64,000 bases of DNA from Macrothele yani (taxonomy: Eukaryota; Arthropoda; Arachnida; Araneae; Macrothelidae), in NCBI GenBank assembly GCA_039090855.1, contig CM076997.1, positions 168,856,709 to 168,920,708 of the forward strand, given 5' to 3'. Below, one piece after another: positions 10,267 to 20,145 of the stretch. The position numbers and the translations under genes are program-made. Under the pieces are notes generated by a model that was not told where the DNA came from, ran no database searches, and worked only from the letters and a program-made list of their open reading frames with translations. The first letter of the stretch is position 1, and every line of letters starts with the position of its first letter.

Positions 10267-11670
10267 ATGCTTATAAGTGGAGAAATTGAAACAGTACTCG
10301 CCCAAATTTTCACTCGATGCCTTAATGAAGGGAAGATTCCTGAGGATTGGAACAATGCTACAATGATCCTGCTACATAAAAAAGGTGACATTGAGGATCT
10401 CAGGAACTACAGACCTATCAGCCTCCTATCAGTGGTTTATAAAATCTTCACTAAAGTTCTTTCACACCGCTTGAAGGTAACACTGGACATGGCTCAACCG
10501 AGAGAACAAGCTGGATTCAGGAGTGGCTACAGCACAATAGATCATATCCACGTACTGAGAGAACTAATTGAAAGAGCGAGGGAATATGAACTTCCATTGT
10601 GCATGGCTTTTATCGATTATGAAAAAGCCTTTGATTCGGTGAAACCATCAGCAGTTACCACGGCTCTGAAATCCTGCGGTATTGAAGATGCATACATTAA
10701 TATTATTAATAACATCTATGAAAATGCAAGTGCAAAGATTCGGCTGTTTGAAAATACAACACACATAAAAATTGGAAAGGGAGTGAGACAAGGTGACACC
10801 ATATCTCCGAAGCTCTTTAATGCCACATTGGAAAATGTCTTTCAATCACTGAACTGGGAAAACAAAGGGATAAAGATTAATGGAGATTATCTAACCCACC
10901 TTCGTTTTGCTGATGACGTAGTCATTTTTGCAACTACCCCATCAGAGCTGCAGAGTATGATCCAGGAACTTGCTGACAAGAGTAAAGAAGTGGGATTAAA
11001 AATGAACTTTCAGAAGACAAAAGTGATGTTCAATGCTTTTACAAGAAATGAAGATTTATCGATTGATGGAGAACAACTGGAGATAACAGATACGTATGTT
11101 TATCTTGGACAGCAGATATCAAGTGAGGGTCACATTGATGAAGAAATTAATCGGCGTACAAAACTTGCCTGGAGAGCTTTTGGAAGAAACAGCATAATTT
11201 TCAAGAGCAATATGCCATTATGTCTTAAAAGAAAAGTGTTTGATCAATGCATCCTTCCAGTGCTTACGTATGGTGCAGAGACGTGGACCTTAACTAAAAG
11301 AGACATACAAAGGCTGCAGACAACTCAAAGAAGCATGGAGAGGTGCATGCTTGGTATAACCAGGAGAGATAAGAAGAGGAACTCGTGGATCCGAAAAATG
11401 ACGAGAGTGGAAGACATCATGATCAGAGTTAAATCCCTGAAATGGCAATGGGCTGGACATACTGCCAGAAGGACAGACCATAGATGGACAGCCGAAATTT
11501 TAGATTGGATTCCAAGGGACAGGAAAAGACCCAGAAAAAGACCACATGGGAGATGGGTGGATGAAATTCGTAAATATGCGGGAGTGACATGGAGGAGACT
11601 GGCACAAGACAGACCGTTGTGGAGGAAACTTGGGGAGACCTTCGTCCAGCAGTGGATTGATAATGGTTGA
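10267..11670 (+). CDS. RTE copy B reverse transcriptase, C-terminal two thirds
   Basis: Open for 467 codons with no stop; the first ATG lies in the target duplication, so translation there is fortuitous. It contains the RT blocks RNYRPISLLSVVYKIF, EQAGFRSGYSTIDHI, AFIDYEKAFDSV, GVRQGDTISPKLFNATLE and the catalytic LRFADDVVIF, followed by the LGQQISSEG thumb region and the long basic C-terminus ending QQWIDNG. The endonuclease domain is absent through 5' truncation. FADD and surrounding residues are intact, but without the N-terminus it is not a functional element. Confidence 0.88.
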   Translation: MLISGEIETVLAQIFTRCLNEGKIPEDWNNATMILLHKKGDIEDLRNYRPISLLSVVYKIFTKVLSHRLKVTLDMAQPREQAGFRSGYSTIDHIHVLRELIERAREYELPLCMAFIDYEKAFDSVKPSAVTTALKSCGIEDAYINIINNIYENASAKIRLFENTTHIKIGKGVRQGDTISPKLFNATLENVFQSLNWENKGIKINGDYLTHLRFADDVVIFATTPSELQSMIQELADKSKEVGLKMNFQKTKVMFNAFTRNEDLSIDGEQLEITDTYVYLGQQISSEGHIDEEINRRTKLAWRAFGRNSIIFKSNMPLCLKRKVFDQCILPVLTYGAETWTLTKRDIQRLQTTQRSMERCMLGITRRDKKRNSWIRKMTRVEDIMIRVKSLKWQWAGHTARRTDHRWTAEILDWIPRDRKRPRKRPHGRWVDEIRKYAGVTWRRLAQDRPLWRKLGETFVQQWIDNG

Positions 11671-11690
11671 CAATGATGATGATGATGATG
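10277..11690 (+). mobile_element. RTE-like LINE copy B, 5'-truncated, 14-bp TSD
   Basis: A perfect 14-bp target site duplication, ATTTATGCTTATAA, flanks it (10263-10276 and 11691-11704). The element starts abruptly at GTGGAGAAATTGAAAC, a point internal to the full-length copy at 42574 (about position 44346 there), and ends with (GAT)n after the stop. This is a clean 5'-truncated LINE insertion by target-primed reverse transcription, and a young one. Confidence 0.92.
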
Positions 11691-11704
11691 ATTTATGCTT
11701 ATAA

Positions 11705-12147
11705 TGCACCAAACAGAGAATTAGAAGAAACTTCTATTTCCAGGGGGCTGAGCCCCTCCAGCTCCATGCTTCCAATGGTCCTTATCTCCACTCATGGCCA
11801 CCTAATCACAGCAATCTTCCTGGGGGAAAAAAAGCACAAACTACTTTTGACAGAAATGCTGCCAGCTTGATAAACATTATGATAATATTACAGGATTTCT
11901 TGCTAAACAGCCTGTGACATTAAATTTAAAATTAAGGAGCCTTTAGGGACACTATAGTATTAGTCTATCAATCACACATTAATCACCATTTAATGGATAC
12001 AGTTGAATACATCTGCTCTTGTAAAATAGTATCATACTTCTTCAAGAAGATGTTTTGTATTTTTTGTAGCAAAAGTACTTCCCAGACTATATCTGCATTC
12101 AGAAAGCTTAATTTTTTCAAACAGAAAAACAAAATAAAAATTCTTAC
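11705..12147. other. Lerp intron, no element recognised
   Basis: Sequence between the RTE insertion and Lerp exon c. A short GC-richer stretch at 11730-11820 and an A/T-rich remainder are seen; nothing is recognised. Confidence 0.5.
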
Positions 12148-12357
12148 CACAGATTGCCCTGTAGAACCGTCATAACGACACACTGAAGATCCTACTGGAC
12201 ATGAAGTACCTTTCACATTTCCAAGAGCGCCACAAATACTGATGTAAAATGAAGTAGACTTTTCATCATCTAAATAAGACTCAACTTCGTAGTAGGGGTA
12301 TTCCGTCAATGGTGTAAGATCAAAAAGATTGCTTCCATTCCTCAATACACAGTGTAC
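12148..12357 (-). CDS. Lerp: Lerp/CI-MPR-like receptor, exon c
   Basis: The exon is 210 bp, 70 codons, phase 0 at both ends. The acceptor is TTTAAAAG|GTACAC and the donor CTGTG|GTAAGAA. It encodes VHCVLRNGSNLFDLTPL at the start of a repeat, then YISICGALG, then SCPVGSSVCRYDGSTGQSV. The Cys pattern and the 'FDL-x-PL ... I-C ... CP-x-GS-x-VC' order are those of CI-MPR repeats. It follows exon b directly (ACQTQ|VHC) and precedes exon d (QSV|SLG) without gap, which argues that no exon is missing between them. Lumenal part of a lysosomal enzyme sorting receptor. Confidence 0.88.
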
Positions 12358-12803
12358 CTTTTAAATGAGAATGAACAAAAATATAAAAAGATCTGCCTTC
12401 TGCTTTTTATACAAAAATAATAAAATAAAAATTCCTTTTTTTTTAAATTAAAAAAAAATTAAAAAATGAAATTCCTATTTTTTAAAATGATTCCCATGTT
12501 ACCTTATCCTTATAGAAATTAAGGAATACATATTCATCACAAATGCATGAGAAATTAACAAGCACACAATTTTTCAGTAATCTCATCCCAGCACTGAATT
12601 ACTTTTATTTTAGCTCACTGTTCTCCATGCAACATCTCAAAAATCTTGAATATTACATTGCTCCGAAATGGGTATCAGTAGATCTTCAGATTCTTCTTGT
12701 TCAGGGTAGCTTTTCACTGTTTACACATTCACTGTAAACACAATTTTACGTGAAAATATATTGATCAGTTTGAAAAAAGGCATATGAGCTCTTCTTTTTT
12801 GAA
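12358..12803. other. Lerp intron, no element recognised
   Basis: AT-rich intron with several T and A runs (for example 12437-12468). Nothing recognised. Confidence 0.5.
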
Positions 12804-12806
12804 TTA

Positions 12807-15170
12807 CACTGGGGAACACAGTTTTCGTTGACTTAGATCTGACACTTATTTTTTACTAACTTTTGGGTTGTCAATCCAAATATGACCTCAGTTTTTTTCT
12901 ACCACATCAACTGTTTACGATACAGGGTACCCTCCATGTTCCTCGAAAAACATACAAATTTCATACATAGAATGGAAAATAAAGAAAAAATAATTTACCT
13001 GAATGTACTTTATTTACATCTACTTTGTTCATACAAAGAATATATTTTTACTGTCCGGCAAATTGTGTGCAAGTCGTAGCAGTTAAGATAAAAATTTGCG
13101 CTTAAAGCTTTTCCTGGAGTGTTCAATCTGTGGACAATCCCGCCAAATTCTCCAGCAATAGTCAGCCAGCATGTGTTCATCCCATCTACCCTGATACCGT
13201 CCTTCCATGATCTTCAAATCTTGGTGGAATCGTTCTCCTTGTTCATCACTGACGGCACTAAGATTTTCCGGGAATGTATCAAGATGGCTATGCAGAAAAT
13301 GTACCTTGATGCTCAAGTTGCAGCCAAGCATTTTGTAGGAGTCCAAGAGTTTCTGAATAATTTTGGTGTAATTCTTTGCTCGTGTATTTCCAATAAAGTC
13401 CTTGACAATGGCCTTGAATGATAACCAAGCATTTTTTTCCAGTTCTGACATTGTTCCAATGAAATGTCTATCTTTGATGAGCTGCCGAACCTGTGGATTA
13501 TCAAATACACCGGCCTTTATTTTTTCCAAAGACAGGCTAGGAAATGTCATAATGAGGTACTTGAAACAGTCTCCTTGAGTTGGCAAAGCTTTAACAAACT
13601 GCTTCATGAGACCTAGTTCCATGTGCAGAGGTGGGAATATTATGTTTTTTCTATCAACAAGTGGCTCATGTAGAATGTTTGCATCACCAGGTTTCGGGGA
13701 AGATCGTGGAGACCAATTTCTTTCCACCCAATGCTTCTCACATGCTCTGCTGTCACACATGCACAGATTACAGGGATATTTTGTGTATTCGCATTGCTGA
13801 CCAAGAAGGAAGCATACCATATTAAGGTCAACACATATGTCCTAATTGTGTGTGTGATATTGCAACAACTCAATGACCCTTTATGTCTCCATATTCTTCA
13901 CAAATTCAAACTGAATGACCAATTGGGACTAACCCAAATAAATTGCCATTGTGAAGGAGGACACACTTTAAGCTCCACTTTGAGCTATCGATGAACATTC
14001 GCCATTCAGTTGCATTATACTTTGCAATTCCCAATTCCTCCATTAAACCTCGTATGTTATGGCAATATACAAAGTCACTATCACTTCCAAAGTACTGCAG
14101 AAATTCACTTTCTCTGGTTCGAAAGTGCAATACCTTCGTTCCTTTTTCAAGCAGGTTCTTCTCACGCAGTCTTGATGCTAGGAGTTCTGAAGCCTTATTT
14201 GACAGTCCCAAATCACGTGCCAAATCACTCAACTCATGCTGATCAAATCCCTTACGAAGAGTCATCTTCAATTACAAAATTGGCATCACTGTTGTCACAC
14301 ACTTCATCACCATAATCATGTTCTTCAAAAGAGGGTAGTGTAACGAAAACCGGCACTGGGATTTCAGCTGAATGAGGCTGTGGGAGTATAGCTGATGATA
14401 GACTAGGATACTCTATGTTACATTTCTTTTTCTTGTTATATCCTGATGTTTTCACTATGCAAAAATAACAGTCACTTACATGATCTATTGGCTCTCGCCA
14501 AATCATAGGTATTCCAAATGGCATCTTATCGCGTGTTACCTTCGTCCACATCTGTAAACTCTCCACACACTGCTTGCACACCTTATGAGGGGACCATGAC
14601 TTATCCTGATCACCCAGTTTAACTTTGAAATATGCAAAATAGTCTTGCTTTACAAATGCGCTGATGTTCGCCCTTTGACTGGGAATCATGAAACTTCCAC
14701 AGATATAACAAACTGAATCAGGGATGTTTATGCACTTCCGACGAGAAACAGAAGAGGCAGACATAATAAATTAAATACGTGTTTATAAAATAATAAAATT
14801 TGCTAAGCAAGTTATGAAAAATAGCTAACAGTGAATTTCCATTTATATAGAGCGGCACACAACCTCTCACCACGCTGTCATGCGTGTAACTGAATAACCC
14901 AGACAACTAACAACCTTTCGCTGGTCCACAAGGTCGTCCTCCACCCCTCCCTCACCACTCGATGGAGGCGCTTTGCTTTCGGCCAAAAGGAGAACACTAG
15001 TGCTATCCTCCATCCCAGCTACAGTAATCGCATGCAGATAAGCGGTAGAGAAAAACCTGACGTGATAGAAGCAAACTAGCTGCAGTTACAAAATCAGCAT
15101 GCCTATTTCAGTCAAAGTCAGCTGAAAAAACGAAGTCAACAAAAAATATGTTCAAAATTGTACCCCAGTG
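12807..15170 (-). mobile_element. Unassigned DNA transposon with CACTGGGG termini
   Basis: The ends read CACTGGGGAACA (from 12807) and, on the other strand from 15170, CACTGGGGTACA. A second shared word, TTGTTGACTT/CGTTGACTT, follows in each end with a variable spacer. The triplet TTA flanks both sides (12804-12806 and 15171-15173), a possible 3-bp target duplication. Inside lies one intronless minus-strand coding region (14764-13083). Length 2,364 bp. CACTG-type ends with a 3-bp duplication recall the CACTA/Mirage/Chapaev group, but that is only an inference; PIF/Harbinger, which uses TTA/TAA targets, cannot be excluded. Confidence 0.6.
13083..14764 (-). pseudogene. Transposase-like protein of the unassigned element, frameshifted
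   Basis: The coding region starts at ATG 14764 (MSASSVSRRKCIN) and ends at 13083 in KSFKRKFLS, about 560 residues. The N-terminus has a zinc-finger-like array (CYICGSF ... CKQCVESL ... CYFCIVKTSGYNKKKK). The middle has LARDLGLSNKASELLASRL and FIDSSKWSLKCVLLHNGN. The C-terminal half has CVDLNMV, KYPCNLCMCDSRACEKHW, PPLHMELGLMKQFVKAL, KVHFLHSHLDTFPENL and SDEQGERFHQDL. An Asp, a C-x2-C pair, an H-x-x-H pair and a late Glu in this order resemble the D-[C2C]-[H-H]-E pattern of several cut-and-paste transposases. Two frameshifts (near 14265 and near 13880) break it. I know this family only as multicopy uncharacterised proteins of arthropods and cnidarians. Confidence 0.65.
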
Positions 15171-15327
15171 TTATTGTACTGATGGCCAAGGTAATGTGGA
15201 ATGACTTTTCCCCACATGATGTGACTTAGGTTTTTAACCAACAGTTAGTGAACACCTTTAGTTTATTAAAAGTAATTATTTTAATCCCTATTTTAAACTC
15301 TTTCTATGAGTACTACAACAGTTTTGG
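15171..15327. other. Intron remainder
   Basis: Short AT-rich spacer between the unassigned transposon and a SINE-related stretch; nothing recognised. Confidence 0.4.
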
Positions 15328-15510
15328 GGCTTAATGACCATCGTGAGCTATTCTCTGCAATACAAGCGCCCGTCCATCTCTAATTCAGGGCAACTGGTTC
15401 TAGCAGAAGAACAACAAAAACACTACCAGAAAAATGCACCATGCGCTATCAGGGACTTAAAAAGCCAAGCCTATCAAAGGCAAAAGGTCAGCAGCCAGTG
15501 CAGTAGACCA
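15328..15510 (-). mobile_element. SINE-related fragment (older copy)
   Basis: Stretches such as TTAATGACCATCGTGAGC, CGCCCGTCCATCTCTAATTC and GCAACTGGTTC match, with mismatches, the body of the tRNA-derived SINE at 36190-36406 in the same orientation (antisense on the plus strand), and GCCAGTGCAGTA recurs near 15493. The tRNA-like head is not recognisable, so this is a diverged or truncated relative. Confidence 0.5.
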
Positions 15511-16442
15511 CACAAAGGCAGGGATGACACCACTCGATCCCTTTCTTTGATGCAACATAAAGGCTAGGATTAAAAACAACAAACTTTCAAAACATACCTT
15601 ACTTATTGTGACATTATTCACTGTTCATCTGTACTCCACCATATATGTTAAGCGTATTTTCACTGTCATTTTTAAGCATAGCCTTCCAATTTCATGTATG
15701 TATCTCAATTTATACTGGGTCTTGATACGATACTAAAAGTTAGTGCCTGAAGCTGGCTGTTAGTAGTTGATTCAATATTGAAATACGTTAAGATTTTGAT
15801 TTAAAAAAAAATTATAACTCACAAGCAGTGGATCATGTCCTGAACAGACTTCACAGTGCAAGACAAAGGACCTCAAATGACGAAATTAGGCTTATTTGTT
15901 GTGATGAAGAACATCACAACAAATAAGGAATGTTTTGAAATTTTGTGAAAAAACGTTATCAGTATTTAGGATTTCACTCTTTAAATGTTTTTTTAAGCTT
16001 GATGGTGTATTAGCATAACTACATAAAATGTGCAGAACAGAATTGTAATATTATATGTCCACCATATGTATATCTAAACAGTAATGCCACATAATTAGGA
16101 CACCATGCTATTTAATATAGTTAGCCAAAATAACTAAAAATGCTTCTTATGAATTTATAATAACAGGTTTGCCAACCTTCAAATATGAAAATCGGGAGAT
16201 TTTAACAGCTCATAAAGTTACACAACTGCTATTTTTTATCGACATTTTCCAGACGTAGGAACAATTTTCTAGTAGTAGTATTATTGGTTCACTAAAAGTT
16301 CTGGAGAAAAAAAACAGCGTGAAAATCAACACTTCCTCACCCCACTGAGATTCTCGTCTTCAGGTACTTCGATTCCTCAAGATAACGTAAGCGTAAAATG
16401 GTCCATACGTTGTTGTTTTTTATGAATAAAATAGCAGCCAAC
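15511..16442. other. Intron with a perfect short hairpin
   Basis: No gene seen. CTTATTTGTTGTGATG (15891-15906) and its exact complement (15912-15927) form a 16-bp stem with a 5-nt loop. At 16168 begins CAGGTTTGCCAACC, which resembles a hAT-type terminal sequence and has a partial counterpart ending at 19062. Confidence 0.5.
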
Positions 16443-16560
16443 TGTTTTTCGTTTTTTTTTTTTATAAAAGAGTGGTAGGCAATGAATGTAACTAACAAAC
16501 AAGTTAAGTAGATGGTAGATGGTAGTTGAGAGCACATTAAGTTATGTATAAGTTTTTAGG

Positions 16561-16600
16561 GCAAATATATTTCAGCCATTACTATAGCCTTCATCAGTGC
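16561..16600 (-). ncRNA. Hammerhead ribozyme, PLE-C left arm
   Basis: On the minus strand: GCA (stem I), CTGATGA core, an AGGCTAT...ATGGCT stem II, GAAA core, then a two-base-pair stem III (AU/AU with a two-base loop), the cleavage-site triplet AUU, and TGC closing stem I. All conserved core positions are present. Compact hammerheads of this sort are known in the terminal repeats of Penelope-like elements. Confidence 0.75.
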
Positions 16601-16681
16601 GACTACGATTTGCTTTGTTGCCAGATTGGAAAGGTAAGTTTTGTATTGGTAACTCCGGGTGACGTGATGTAAGAGAGATTT

Positions 16682-18034
16682 CTAGATGTATGGAACATAA
16701 ATGGGGAGCTCAAGCTCAGACTTGCAATTTTTGGAAAATAAAATTTCTAAACTTTCTCTAAATCTCAGAGCAAAATGATTTTGGAAGGGAGCCAACTTTT
16801 TTGTATCGGACCAAATTGGAATAGCAGAAGTGTCAGTCATAGTAAGTTGAGACAAGCAAGAGGAAGGTTTTCCAAATTTCACATCGGATTTGTGTTCCTG
16901 AAGTCTTGTGAGAATTTTCCTGAAAGAACTTCCTATGTACGCAGTTTATCCAACGTTAGTCTTGATAGGAATTTTATACACTCCACACGAAGAAAGCGGA
17001 GATCTTGGGTCTCTGTCATTACGGAGTATAACAGAAATTGAAGGAGAAGAGCGAATGGCAAGTCTATATCCTTCTCTTTTGAAGTTACTGATAAGCTTGT
17101 AGGCAGAAAGTTTATGGTAAGGCATAGAGCCAGCAAACAATAGTTCCTTTTTTGGTGAAATAGGTTGAAGAGCAACAACTGTTTTTTTTTTTTTAGCATT
17201 TTGAATTAATTCAGAAACCAGGACTGGGGAAAGCCATGTTGAGTAGCACTCAAGCGGATGTTGGTTAAATCATTTTTTAGATTAACTTCAGTGTAACAAA
17301 CCAAATGAGCTCGATGAATGAGAGACTTGAGAGCTGACAGTTTATATTGGTGGAAAGTATGAGAATTGAAAGGAATAATGCTATTGGCAGAAACTGGTTT
17401 TCGGTAGACTGAAGTGGATAGAAGATTATTATTTTTAGAGATGCTGACATCCAAGAAATTTATCTTGCCATCAATTTCTTCATTAATAGTGAATCTAATG
17501 GGCAGGAATTTTTCAGTGATTAAATTTGTGAGTTGCGATAGATCTTTTTTAGGATGAGACCAGATGACAAAAATATCATCGACATAACGAAGTCATAAGG
17601 TAGGTTGTTGGTCATGTTCCAGCACTATTGATTGCTCAATATTTTGCAGGTATACTTCAGCCAAAAGTGGGGAAAGACGTAACCCCTTCGGTACAGCTTG
17701 GTTTTGTTGATAGCATTGATTAATTATAAACGTAGAAACTGCATTGGCGAAGAGAATACAGGCAATCATACAAATCCTTGGTTAAAGTGCCGTTCATGGG
17801 GCACTGTTCTTTGAATTTATGAATGGGTAGCATGTGTGCTTCAAATTGAGGCACAGAAGGAAAAAGTGATTCCACGTCCAGGGTATACATACATGCATGA
17901 CCATCTATGGAGTTTGGAAATCTAGAGATGAATTCAGCAGTGGAGATATTGTAGGGGTGGTTATTAGTGATAAACTTGAATTTTTTGGCAAAACATTTTT
18001 CCAGGTTAGAAGCAGGAGAGTGAGTATTTTCCAC
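16682..18034 (-). pseudogene. PLE-C reverse transcriptase and GIY-YIG nuclease
   Basis: Minus-strand translation gives, in order, VENTHSPASNLEKCFAKKF and YTLDVESLFPSVP (first catalytic Asp region), a PKGLRLSPLLAEVYLQNIE block, LRYVDDIFVIW (catalytic YVDD, codons around 17575-17586), KINFLDVSISKNNN, then SVYRKPVSANSIIPFNSHTF, and finally a GIY-YIG core, YIGSSFRKILTRLQEHKS, near 16940-16880. Several frameshifts and stops separate these blocks (for example TAA just before LRYVDD and near 17205). The order RT then GIY-YIG is the canonical Penelope layout. Inactive. Confidence 0.75.
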
Positions 18035-18348
18035 AAGCAGTCTAATTGGAGAATTAAATTACACAAAGTTAATGCTCCAATTAGACCACTTGTGGAAAAT
18101 ACTCACTCTCCTAACGTTGGATTAACCGCGTACACAGGAAGTTCTTTCAGGAAAATTCCCTCAAGACTTCAGGAACACAAATCCCATATGAAATTTGGAA
18201 AACCTTCCGCTTGCTTGTCTCAACTTACCATGGCTGACACTTCTGCTACTCCACTTTGGTCCGATACAAAAAAGTCAGCTCCTTTCCAAAATCGTTTTAC
18301 CATTACAAAACTTACCATTCCAATCTGGCAACGAAACAAATGGTAGTC

Positions 18349-18395
18349 GCACTGATGAAATGAAGGCCATAGAGTAATGGCTGAAATATATTTGC
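18349..18395 (+). ncRNA. Hammerhead ribozyme, PLE-C right arm
   Basis: Same motif as the left arm in inverted orientation: GCA, CTGATGA, stem II GGCCAT/ATGGCT (six pairs), GAAA, the two-pair stem III, ATT cleavage triplet and TGC. A six-base insertion (AATGAA) lies between the CTGATGA box and stem II, which probably weakens it. Confidence 0.6.
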
Positions 18396-18459
18396 ATTAA
18401 AAACCTATACATAACTTAGCGTGCTCTCAACTACCATCTACTTAACTTGTTTTTCGTTT

Positions 18460-19240
18460 CTTCTTTAGGTTGTGCATGAAGGAGAAGATGACAAAAAGCA
18501 TTATACTAACATTGCCTTTCGTTACAAGGCAAAGCCAATTGTAACTACTCTGTTTTGTGGTTAAGTGAATTTGCCGCAACTCAATTGTTTATCATCACTT
18601 AGAATGTCCGTGGCTCTGTTGAGACGAGGAGTCAAAAGACAACTGCAAGGAGAAAGCAGGGCAGCTCTCATCCCTCAATCAATTACTGGCCCTCGCGGGC
18701 ATTCTAGTGACAGAGTGGGTGAGCTCTTTACTGAAGGTGTCGTATGACAATTGGACTGGGATAAATTTTTTAAAGAAATTTTCGGAAGCCAGCCAGTGCC
18801 TAGAGTATGGCGTGGGGCAGCTTTCTTTTGCTGATAAGAGTGGAAAAGTACGAAACTGATGACTGTAATGCTGCCTTGCATCGACGCAGAAAGAAAAAGA
18901 TTTCACAGGCAGTTCGAAATAATGGTGGTTGTTGATAGAATTTTGACCATCTTAATGACTGATTCTTGGTGAAAATCAGGAGAATTTGGCATTCATCTGG
19001 AGGGCGAGGGGAAGGGCTGAAAATCCGGAGTCTCCGCTTAAATCCAGAGAGTTGGCACATCTGTAATAATCATGATAATAAGCTTATGAATAATTTTCAG
19101 TGTTCACAGCTAGGTCTTAGCTGCTTAATTATGGTTATCTGTTGCTGACTATAAAAAAAAAAAAAAAAAAAAAAAAAAGAGTCATTGCTGTTTTTCACTC
19201 TTTTTCTCCTTAGTCAAAATCTCTCAATAATATGAAATCG
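18460..19240. other. Unassigned region with exon-like and TIR-like traces
   Basis: Directly right of PLE-C a pyrimidine tract and TTTAG precede an open plus-strand stretch, VVHEGEDDKKHYTNIAF and on to a TAA at about 18564, which looks exon-like but is not recognised. A second open stretch at 18603-18747 (MSVALLRRGVKRQL...) is also unrecognised. Near 19062 the minus strand reads CAGATGTGCCAACTCTCTGG, like a hAT-type end. A run of about 28 A lies at 19151-19178. The region may be the interior of an old DNA transposon split by PLE-C. Confidence 0.35.
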
Positions 19241-19422
19241 TCCCATTCCCGTTCTCCGTCGTTCAGGCGCAGTGACGACATCTATCAGATGACCCAATAG
19301 CCTTCTTTTCCTTTCGTACTTATACATATCTATTCGATAGCTAAAGTACGAAAGGAAAAGAAGGCTATTGGGTCATCTAATAGATGGCGCCACTGAGCCT
19401 GAATGACGGAGAATGGGAATGA
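19241..19422. repeat. Palindrome, arms about 78 bp, 24-nt loop
   Basis: Left arm 19241-19320 and right arm 19345-19422 are inverted copies. The inner 34 bp, ending TTTCCTTTCGTACT on the left, are perfect; outer parts have a few mismatches and indels. No protein is encoded. It could be a snap-back MITE or the paired ends of an element that lost its centre. Confidence 0.85.
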
Positions 19423-19971
19423 GATGATGCCGCACGAGCACTGAAACATTCGCTACGTTTCATGGGTGGTGATGGGTGGTACATCTGTTGCGTCCGCTCC
19501 TTGAGAATGGCCTGGGCAGAGGCTGAAAGTGCTTGGATGTTATGCTTATTTCTGAGGGGAGAGAGGTCCGTGATTGTTGAGTATAGTGGTTGTGTCAGGT
19601 ATTTAAGTTTGTTTCAATTGGCCACTGATGTGCAATTGTAAATAATTATGGGTTACAGCTTTTTAACTTTGACGTTTCAGGAAATGTGTAATATAGGTTT
19701 TTATTGATTGAAGTTTTAATTAGATTAAAGTGTTTTAGGGAGTTCAATTGTGTATATTTGTGGTAGATTATTTTAAATCCGAATTTGGTCATAGGGAAAA
19801 GAAGGGAAGGGAATGAAGTTTGCGTGAGTTGAAAAAGATGCTTTTTATTTGTTTGTTTTTTTGCGGCCTTGAACCCCGATGTAAATAAGAAAAATTGGTG
19901 TTGGAAATGTGCAGAGATGAAAACCTCCTAAAAGATTTAGGGAATAAAGGTGAGTAACCTCAAAATATAGA
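19423..19971. other. Unassigned spacer between two palindromes
   Basis: No gene recognised. The stretch has GT-rich and T-rich parts and ends with GGTGAGTAACC, donor-like, just before the second palindrome. It could belong to one larger non-coding element together with the two palindromes. Confidence 0.35.
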
Positions 19972-20145
19972 TTTTTCCTTTCTGTTCTATTTTTATCAGG
20001 GCCTTCCAATTATCATTTAGTATATTCAGGTCATTATAATTACATAATCTTATACAAAATAGGAATACATTATGTAATTATAATGACCTGAATATACTAA
20101 ATGATAATTGGAAGGCCCTGATAAAAATAGAACAGAAAGGAAAAA
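19972..20145. repeat. Perfect palindrome, 77-bp arms, 20-nt loop
   Basis: Left arm 19972-20048 starts TTTTTCCTTTCTGTTC, and right arm 20069-20145 is its complement without any mismatch that I could find. Perfect arms imply a recent origin or gene conversion between arms. No coding content. Confidence 0.92.

Larger units (their letters stand above)
16455..18447 (-). mobile_element. Inverted Penelope-like element (PLE-C)
   Basis: The direct repeat TGTTTTTCGTTT (16443-16454 and 18448-18459) flanks the unit. The left and central part (about 16500-18051) is a minus-strand PLE with RT and GIY-YIG regions. The right part (18075-18447) is an inverted copy that keeps only the start (APIRPLVENTHSP) and then jumps to the GIY-YIG and 3' end. 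The two copies meet in a hairpin of 38-bp arms (18014-18051 and 18075-18112). About 48 bases at the left end have no counterpart at the right end. Each outer arm holds a hammerhead ribozyme. Confidence 0.8.

Noticed and set aside
11671..11690. GAT-repeat stretches (also at 505-516, 25170-25187, 45740-45760, 51066-51078) as independent microsatellites
   Set aside because: They always follow the RTE stop codon and are the element's own 3' tails.
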